DNA from: Flavobacterium kingsejongi | GTDB lineage: Bacteria; Bacteroidota; Bacteroidia; Flavobacteriales; Flavobacteriaceae | Assembly (NCBI RefSeq): GCF_003076475.1 | Contig: NZ_CP020919.1 | Coordinates: forward strand, 1,612,001 to 1,676,000 | DNA length: 64,000 bases | Reading direction: 5' to 3' | Part shown: one piece after another, positions 58,924 to 64,000 of the stretch | Numbering within the stretch: position 1 is the stretch's first letter | How the letters are laid out: every line of letters begins with the position of its first letter | Notes under the pieces: generated by a model | What the model saw: only the letters and a program-made list of their open reading frames with translations | Database searches by the model: none | What the model was told of the DNA's origin: nothing | Translations under genes and position numbers: made by a program

Positions 58924-59409
58924 TTATTTAGAAGGTAGTTCAGGCAATGTCATTTCGATCAATGGTGTTAAGGGAATATCCTGCCCGGCAGCATCCTGTT
59001 CCCGGATCAATTCTCCTTCTTTATACGTCATAATCCCGGTACGTTTGCCACTGGTATCATAATTATTCCAGGCGCCGTCGTAGGACCAATGCAGGCCATT
59101 TTGTTTTGTTTCCCCTTTTTTGCTTTTTCGTCCGTTGGGATGGTAATAGGTGAGTGTACTCCTGGAACCATGGTAGCGTTCTTTTTTGACCAGCCTGCCA
59201 TTTTCATAATAGCGCCATTTCCGATTCTCCTCTCCCTTGTGGTAATGACCATGGGATTCATACCGTACGCCATCTTCAGTTCGTTTCTCAATCCAATGCC
59301 CAACCCGTTCGTTATTTTCCATGCGATTGGTGACACAGGAAGTGCATATAAGCGCCATTAAAATCAGGATAAAAACAGCACTGCGGTTGATTGGGATCAG
59401 GTAATTCAT
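58924..59409 (-). CDS. MORN-like repeat lipoprotein heading the BlaI operon
   Basis: A 161-residue lipoprotein with lipobox LICTSC (cysteine near residue 25) from the ATG at 59409. MORN/YwqK-type repeats follow: GHYHKGEENRKWRYYENGRLVKK, LTYYHPNGRKSKKGE, WNNYDTSGKRTGIMTYKEGEL. These repeats may bind glycan or membrane or act structurally. The frame is open up to 59490, but that extension crosses the operator and promoter and is unlikely to be translated. As the first gene of the BlaI/M56 unit it may be a sensed or protective envelope protein. Confidence 0.78.
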   Translation of the reverse strand: MNYLIPINRSAVFILILMALICTSCVTNRMENNERVGHWIEKRTEDGVRYESHGHYHKGEENRKWRYYENGRLVKKERYHGSRSTLTYYHPNGRKSKKGETKQNGLHWSYDGAWNNYDTSGKRTGIMTYKEGELIREQDAAGQDIPLTPLIEMTLPELPSK

Positions 59410-59410
59410 G

Positions 59411-59464
59411 TCTACAAGTATAGTTTGTGTTCTACAAATGTAGAATAAAAAATTAATCCTGCAA
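59411..59464 (-). promoter_or_regulatory. BlaI-type operator overlapping the operon promoter
   Basis: TTCTACA-AA-TGTAGAA at 59430-59445 is a near-perfect BlaI/MecI operator. On the minus strand the -7 box TACATTTG (59442-59435) lies inside it, and TTG at 59464-59462 is exactly 19 bases upstream. A second degenerate site TCTACA-AG-TATAGT occupies 59411-59424. Confidence 0.85.
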
Positions 59465-59480
59465 CAAAACACCATAAAAA

Positions 59481-59504
59481 AATAATCCACTCGTTAGGAG
59501 TGGA
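59481..59504 (-). terminator. Terminator after the acetyltransferase gene
   Basis: TAATCCACTC and GAGTGGATTA arms around a 4-base loop, with a T run on the minus strand. Confidence 0.82.
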
Positions 59505-59538
59505 TTAAGGGTTGTTGAAGTCTGTGATTGGTATGGAT

Positions 59539-60168
59539 TTAGTCGGTTAAATCCAATTGGTCCAATTGGTTTCCGGTAAGGGATTTTCGATTTTTGGTTA
59601 TTTTCTCGATACTCCAGTTCCACCATTGCAGTTCCAGCAGTTGTTGAATTTGCGCTTCTGAAAATCTTTTTTTGATTTCGATTCCTGGATTCCCGCCTAC
59701 AATAGTATAGGGTGGAACATCTTTGACAACAGTAGCGTTTGTAGCAATTATTGCGCCATCTCCAATGGTTACTCCGGCCATTATTGTAGCATTATAACCA
59801 ATCCAGACATCGTTTCCGATGACAATATTGCCCCGTTTGGGATAGGATTTTCCTTCCATTGCATCTTCCCAGCCGTTTCCGAAAATAGCAAAAGGATAGG
59901 TTGTCAATGCGTCCGTCAGGTGGTTGGCGCCATTCATGATAAAGGTGACGCCGGAAGCAATCATACAGAATTTACCAATGATCAGTTGATCGCCGATAAA
60001 GTCGAAGTGGTATTTTACATTGCGTTCAAAGTTTGCTACATTTTCAAAATCATCATAATAGGTATAATCTCCCACGATGATGTTAGGATTTTTGATGGTA
60101 TTTTTCAAAAAGCACATTCGATCATAATGGGGAAGTGGGAATTGCAGGTCTTTATCGGGTCCGTTCAT
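59539..60168 (-). CDS. CatB/Vat-type xenobiotic O-acetyltransferase
   Basis: A left-handed beta-helix acetyltransferase of 209 residues. The pattern IIVGDYTYYDDFE, VTFIMNGANHLTDALTTYPF (catalytic histidine in NGANH) and IVIGNDVWIGYNATIMAGVTIGDGAIIATNATVVKDVPPYTIVGGNPG matches the XAT class (CatB chloramphenicol and Vat streptogramin enzymes). Many chromosomal members act on other or unknown acceptors, so drug resistance should not be assumed. It stands alone between hairpins. Confidence 0.88.
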   Translation of the reverse strand: MNGPDKDLQFPLPHYDRMCFLKNTIKNPNIIVGDYTYYDDFENVANFERNVKYHFDFIGDQLIIGKFCMIASGVTFIMNGANHLTDALTTYPFAIFGNGWEDAMEGKSYPKRGNIVIGNDVWIGYNATIMAGVTIGDGAIIATNATVVKDVPPYTIVGGNPGIEIKKRFSEAQIQQLLELQWWNWSIEKITKNRKSLTGNQLDQLDLTD

Positions 60169-60241
60169 ACGATAGGTTTTAAGAGTTTTAGATCAATTTC
60201 ATGTTTTTTATAGCCTTGAAATTGCTTCCAGTATTTGTTTT

Positions 60242-60799
60242 TTAGCTATTTTTCAAATAGTCACTTTTGAGGATACGGTATTGTATGTGGTCGTGGTATA
60301 CGGTTCCTTTTTTGGTGTGTTGCTTTAATTCAGCTTCCCAGACCATACCACATTTAAGCATTACAGCTCCGGAAGCCGGATTAATGGTCAGGTGCGTAGC
60401 CAGAATCTTATTCAGTTGTAGGATTTCAAAACCAAATTGTATTATGGCTTTCGTCGCTTCTGTCATGTATCCTTTATTCCAGTATTCCTTAGCAAGCCAA
60501 TAGCCTAATTCGCCCCGATCAAAACGTTGATTGATCATAAGGGCAATGCTGCCTATTAGTTTTGGATCGCCCTTTTGCCGAATGGCGAAAGAATAATGGT
60601 TACCCAAAAGGAATTGTTCGTGGATGTGCCTGGACCAGGCTATTCCATCCGCTTCGGTATAGGGATACGGAATATTAAGGGTGCGCTGTGCATAGACAGG
60701 ATCTTTGAAAATAGCAAGCAATTCGGGAATATCCGAAGAACCAAATTTATTTAAGATGAGGTGTTCCGTATTGAGCTCTGGGAATGGATGCATGGTCAA
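60242..60799 (-). CDS. GNAT N-acetyltransferase (RimJ/RimL type)
   Basis: A 185-residue GNAT protein. It shows LNTEHLILNKFGSSDIPELLAIF at the start, the acetyl-CoA region GELGYWLAKEYWNKGYMTEATKAII (residues about 96-120) and the late NPASGAVMLKCGMVWEAEL. RimJ-like GNATs modify protein N-termini or small substrates; the acceptor is unknown here. The second ATG (60793) is an equally good start. Confidence 0.87.
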   Translation of the reverse strand: MTMHPFPELNTEHLILNKFGSSDIPELLAIFKDPVYAQRTLNIPYPYTEADGIAWSRHIHEQFLLGNHYSFAIRQKGDPKLIGSIALMINQRFDRGELGYWLAKEYWNKGYMTEATKAIIQFGFEILQLNKILATHLTINPASGAVMLKCGMVWEAELKQHTKKGTVYHDHIQYRILKSDYLKNS

Positions 60800-60851
60800 G
60801 GCAGTCTTATAATGTTATTGGGAAAGGGGATTCTAAGGTAAGAAATTTAAA

Positions 60852-61277
60852 TCAATAATTGATTCGGTAATACATGGGGACCAGAACAGGCTTTTCATTT
60901 TGCATTGCCGGAGCCCATTGGGGCGCACTTTGAATCAGTTGTACCAATTCCTTTTTCTCCCCTGCCTGCTCCAGCCCTTTAACAATGGCAATATTAATCA
61001 GGCTGCCTTCCTGGGTAACAGTAAACACAATCCCAATATGGCCATGTTCTTTAAGCAGCCTTTGTGGGAATTGGTAATGGCTGGTTATATAATCATGAAA
61101 AGCTACCGAACTGTTTTTGAAACCGGTTCCGTATCCTGCAGAAAGCGCTTCGAGCTTTTCGGGTTGTATGGCTTTGATGCCCGATTTTTGGGAGGTACAA
61201 CAACAGAGGAGTAGTACGATGCTAAGCAATACTGCGGGAGTAATACTGTTTCGGGATAAAGAAAAAGGAAAAGCCAT
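60852..61277 (-). CDS. TonB_C-domain lipoprotein
   Basis: A 141-residue lipoprotein: N-terminal helix (ITPAVLLSIVLLLCCCTS, with adjacent cysteines as lipidation candidates) then a TonB_C-like domain (FHDYITSHYQFPQRLLKEHGHIGIVFTVTQEGSLINIAIVKGLEQAG, APQWAPAMQNEKPVLVPMYY). It is the fourth protein in the window with such a domain and no true TonB spacer. Role unknown, perhaps envelope signalling or binding of outer-membrane receptors. Confidence 0.75.
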   Translation of the reverse strand: MAFPFSLSRNSITPAVLLSIVLLLCCCTSQKSGIKAIQPEKLEALSAGYGTGFKNSSVAFHDYITSHYQFPQRLLKEHGHIGIVFTVTQEGSLINIAIVKGLEQAGEKKELVQLIQSAPQWAPAMQNEKPVLVPMYYRINY

Positions 61278-61460
61278 GTACGGAATTATTTTCGGTTACT
61301 AATTATGGTATAGTAGTATGAAAACCGTTGGCTGTGGGAAAAGGCCTTCAGGAATTTTGCAAGTATCCGGAACAGGCTCGATGGGGAGGAGCTATCGGAT
61401 AGTATTCTTGGAATGCAAAAATAAGATAAAATTCCATTGCAGTCCCAACTTCATAAAAAA

Positions 61461-61481
61461 ATCCGCTCGGTGGGAGCGGAT
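61461..61481 (-). terminator. Terminator after the M20 dipeptidase gene
   Basis: ATCCGCTC and GAGCGGAT arms around a 5-base loop, followed on the minus strand by seven T residues. Confidence 0.85.
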
Positions 61482-61503
61482 TATAGTATAAGTGGTGATA
61501 GAA

Positions 61504-62898
61504 TTATTTTGCCTGGAATAATTCAACAAAATATTTGTAGAACAATGGAATGGTTTCAATTCCTTTAAGGTAATTGAACACGCCAAAATGCTCGTTAGGG
61601 GAGTGGATGGCATCGCTGTCCAGTCCAAAGCCCATTAATATGGTTTTGCTTTTTAATTCTTTTTCAAATAGCGCTACAATTGGAATGCTGCCTCCGGAGC
61701 GTACCGGAATAGGCTGAACACCAAAGCTTTCGTTATAGGCTTTTGCAGCAGCCTGGTAGCCAATGCTATCGATAGGTGTTACATATCCTTGTCCACCGTG
61801 GTGTGGTGTCACTTTTACGCGTACGCCACTTGGGGCAATGCTTTCAAAATGCTTGGTAAAGAGTGTGGTGATTTCCTGCCAGTCCTGATTTGGAACCAGA
61901 CGCATGGAAATTTTAGCATAGGCTTTACTTGCGATTACAGTTTTAGCGCCTTCGCCGGTATAACCACCCCAGATCCCATTAACATCCAGTGTAGGGCGAA
62001 TGGAATTGCGTTCGTTAGTTACATAGCCTTTTTCACCATATATGTCGGTAAGGTCCAGTGCTTTTTTATATTTATCCAGGGAGAAAGGTGCTTTGGCCAT
62101 TTCTGCTCTTTCTTCTGTTGAGAGTTCTTCTACTTTGTCGTAGAATCCCGGAATTGTAATATTGTTGTCTTCGTCATGCAGAGAGGCGATCATTTTTGCC
62201 AGGATATTAATAGGATTGGCTACTGCACCACCATACAATCCGGAATGCAGGTCACGATTTGGTCCTGTTACTTCTACTTCTACATAACTGAGTCCGCGCA
62301 AGCCGGTTGTTATGGAAGGTTGTGTATTGGAGATCATTCCGGTATCGGAGATCAGGATGACATCATTTTTTAATTTTTCCTGATTGCGTTCTACAAACCA
62401 ACCCAGGCTGGCAGAACCAACTTCTTCTTCTCCTTCAATCATGAATTTCACATTGCAGGGCAGGTTTTTGGTCTGGACCATGTATTCCAATGCTTTGACA
62501 TGCATGTACATCTGTCCTTTATCATCACAGGCACCACGGGCGAATATTGCACCATCAGGATGGATGTCTGTTTTTTTGATTACAGGTTCAAAAGGAGGTG
62601 AGGTCCATAGTTCCACCGGATCTGGTGGTTGGACATCATAATGGCCATAAACCAGGACAGTAGGAAGATTCGGATCGATGATTTTCTCTCCGTAAACAAT
62701 AGGATATCCCGGAGTATCACAGATTTCTACAAAATCACATCCTGCTTTTTCGAGGCTGGCTTTTACGGCATCTGCAGTATCGATCACATCCTGTGAATAA
62801 GCACTGTCAGCACTGACAGAAGGTATTTTTAATAATTCTATTAATTCATTAAGGAAACGTTCTTTGTTTTGCTGAACGTAGTCTTTTATATTGTCCAT
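61504..62898 (-). CDS. M20-family dipeptidase
   Basis: A cytoplasmic zinc peptidase of 464 residues. Metal-binding motifs include VYGHYDVQPPDP, ARGACDDKGQMYMHVKALEY and the catalytic EGEEEVGSASLGWFVE. The dimerisation or lid domain lies around residues 195-350, followed by a final metal-ligand region with GFGLDSDAIHSPNEHF. This is the CNDP/PepV-like M20A group that hydrolyses dipeptides. It stands alone and its upstream region faces the tRNA-Leu promoter. Confidence 0.93.
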   Translation of the reverse strand: MDNIKDYVQQNKERFLNELIELLKIPSVSADSAYSQDVIDTADAVKASLEKAGCDFVEICDTPGYPIVYGEKIIDPNLPTVLVYGHYDVQPPDPVELWTSPPFEPVIKKTDIHPDGAIFARGACDDKGQMYMHVKALEYMVQTKNLPCNVKFMIEGEEEVGSASLGWFVERNQEKLKNDVILISDTGMISNTQPSITTGLRGLSYVEVEVTGPNRDLHSGLYGGAVANPINILAKMIASLHDEDNNITIPGFYDKVEELSTEERAEMAKAPFSLDKYKKALDLTDIYGEKGYVTNERNSIRPTLDVNGIWGGYTGEGAKTVIASKAYAKISMRLVPNQDWQEITTLFTKHFESIAPSGVRVKVTPHHGGQGYVTPIDSIGYQAAAKAYNESFGVQPIPVRSGGSIPIVALFEKELKSKTILMGFGLDSDAIHSPNEHFGVFNYLKGIETIPLFYKYFVELFQAK

Positions 62899-62972
62899 TA
62901 TATCGGTTTGAAATATTACTATAAAGTCAAAAATACAAAAAAAGATTTATATGAAAATTTTTGCTTTTTTAG

Positions 62973-63002
62973 TTTGATAATTAAAAAATAGGACTATCTT
63001 TG
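62973..63002 (+). promoter_or_regulatory. Promoter of tRNA-Leu
   Basis: TTTG at 62973-62976 and TATCTTTG at 62995-63002 with an 18-base gap fit the Bacteroidetes consensus. Confidence 0.75.
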
Positions 63003-63039
63003 CACCCACTTAGAGAAACAACTACTGTTTTATAAGCCT

Positions 63040-63121
63040 GCGGGTGTGGTGAAATTGGTAGACACGCCAGACTTAGGATCTGGTGCCTCACGGTGTGAAG
63101 GTTCGAGTCCTTTCACCCGCA
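63040..63121 (+). tRNA. tRNA-Leu (anticodon TAG)
   Basis: An 82-base class II tRNA. Acceptor arms GCGGGTG and CACCCGC pair perfectly. The anticodon loop reads CTTAGGA with TAG, the variable arm is short, and the T arm contains GGTTCGAGTCC. The discriminator base is A and CCA is not encoded. A short ORF that covers it is not a gene. Confidence 0.96.
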
Positions 63122-63220
63122 CATCTAAAAGCTCCAATGGTCTATTGGGGCTTTTTTTATGCCTTTATTTTTCATATTACCTTTTCTATGAAATTCTGGA
63201 TCAAACGCAAAGCTTGGGGA

Positions 63221-64000
63221 TTACCCAAAAAGATTAGATAATCTAAATAAGAAGAAATCTACTTTACGCACTCCTCTAAATTGACTTCTAAATGCTTTTA
63301 CTTTAGCATTAAAAGATTCTGCTGAAGCATTTGTACTTCTATTGTCAAAATAGTTTAAGATTGACTGGTAATTAACCGTTATAGTATTTAAAAGGATATT
63401 AAAATTTTTAAACCCTGACTCCTCTACATTCCTGTACCAATGTGCCAATTTTGTCATCGCAACGTGTTTATTGTTATGATTGTTGTAAATACCTCGTAGT
63501 TGTTGGGTTAAACTGTATGCCTTTTTAATATCGGGATATAAGCCAAATAACAATTGGGCTCGTTCATTTTGTCTTTCGGTCCATTTATCGCGGGATTTAT
63601 AAAGAACATATCTACTTCTGGCGAGCAACTGTTTTACAGAGTCTCCATTAGATAAAAGATCTGGGAGATAAGTTTTTTTTTCTTTTTCCGCTTGTAATAT
63701 GAATCGATTCTCAGTATCCATCGCTTCCCAACGATATTTTATTCTAATCTCCTGTAATGCTTCTAGAGCTAATTTTTGAACATGAAATCTATCGGTAACC
63801 TGTACCGCTTTTGGAAAACATTTTTTGGAAATCAACTTCATGGAATTAGCCATGTCAAGTGTTATTTCTTGAACCCAACTTCTTTTTTTGTAATCAATTT
63901 TACAGATATGTTCAATGACCTGATCTGCCTTTGTCCCTGCAATAATAGCAACTAGGCAACCTTTTTTACCTTTAGCTTCCTTATTGGTTACAATAGTAAA
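63221..64000 (-). CDS. ISL3-type DDE transposase, partial (5' end outside window)
   Basis: At least 259 residues of a transposase, open to the last base. The upstream part encodes KKGCLVAIIAGTKADQVIEHI and EITLDMANSMKLI, where the first catalytic Asp lies. VTDRFHVQKLALEALQEIR and the late STNASAESFNAKVKAFRSQFRG (catalytic Glu) follow, typical of ISL3-family (IS204/IS1001) enzymes. The ATG at 63853 is internal. The gene ends about 100 bases after tRNA-Leu, so the element probably inserted just downstream of the tRNA. Its terminal repeat was not delimited. Confidence 0.82.
   Translation of the reverse strand, partial: FTIVTNKEAKGKKGCLVAIIAGTKADQVIEHICKIDYKKRSWVQEITLDMANSMKLISKKCFPKAVQVTDRFHVQKLALEALQEIRIKYRWEAMDTENRFILQAEKEKKTYLPDLLSNGDSVKQLLARSRYVLYKSRDKWTERQNERAQLLFGLYPDIKKAYSLTQQLRGIYNNHNNKHVAMTKLAHWYRNVEESGFKNFNILLNTITVNYQSILNYFDNRSTNASAESFNAKVKAFRSQFRGVRKVDFFLFRLSNLFG

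Noticed and set aside
59539..60168. Chloramphenicol or streptogramin resistance gene
   Set aside because: The fold and motifs fit the XAT class, but many chromosomal members have other or unknown substrates and no resistance context is visible.
63046..63237. Open frame over tRNA-Leu
   Set aside because: It is the tRNA sequence read as protein; the cloverleaf is complete.

Overview
The window looks like chromosomal DNA of a Flavobacterium or close relative (Bacteroidota). Supporting signs are the AT-rich sequence, promoters of the TTG-N18/19-TAnnTTTG type (in front of both tRNA genes, a GntR gene and a BlaI operon), a SusC/SusD pair, a type IX secretion C-terminal domain, a DnaE with a fused N-terminal exonuclease, and an S16 protein with a long acidic/alanine tail.

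Layout. 1-2626: the end of a peptide/bacteriocin-type ABC exporter plus its HlyD-like adaptor. 2629-4474 (minus): rpsP-rimM-trmN. 4698-17365: housekeeping and small genes (DUF6252 lipoprotein, RRM protein, dnaE, trxA, DUF58 protein, tRNA-Asp, nucleotidyltransferase, DUF456 protein, a GT2/flippase-like membrane pair, ruvC). 17421-36658: an alginate utilisation locus. 36797-40766: hemW and small host genes. 40985-43626: a complete IS21-family element (istA/istB). 43627-about 54799 (minus, apart from the repressor): the early half of a Mu-like transposable prophage. 54898-62898 (minus): DUF4407 protein, a BlaI/M56-peptidase/TonB_C operon, two acetyltransferases, another TonB_C lipoprotein and an M20 dipeptidase. 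63040-63121: tRNA-Leu(TAG). 63221-64000: a partial ISL3-type transposase running off the window.

How the alginate locus works. A FadR-type GntR regulator precedes one apparent transcription unit: SusC porin, SusD lipoprotein, PL6 lyase, TIG-domain surface lipoprotein, PL17 oligoalginate lyase, KdgF, MFS transporter, SDR reductase, KDG kinase, KDPG aldolase, and a secreted jelly-roll lyase-like protein with a type IX sorting tail. Together they could carry alginate from surface binding and cleavage to pyruvate plus glyceraldehyde-3-phosphate. A divergent SGNH acetylesterase shares an identical 17-bp operator-like palindrome with the regulator promoter, so it may deacetylate alginate as part of the same regulon.

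The prophage has an S24 repressor with AGTATGA-N5-TCATACT operators (one inside the repressor gene), a small HTH protein, MuA, MuB, a second P-loop ATPase, a DUF3164 protein, a GemA-like protein and a DnaT-like protein. It has no late, head, tail or lysis genes. It stops at the IS21 element, which has no visible target duplication, so an IS-linked deletion probably removed the rest. Next to the break are four accessory genes (WD40-like protein, two ASCH-like paralogues, a truncated membrane protein). Each gap among them carries an array of a 9-bp unit TTTGGAATC, placed 4-9 bases beyond the preceding stop codon. This repeat-marked cargo is the most unusual structure in the window.
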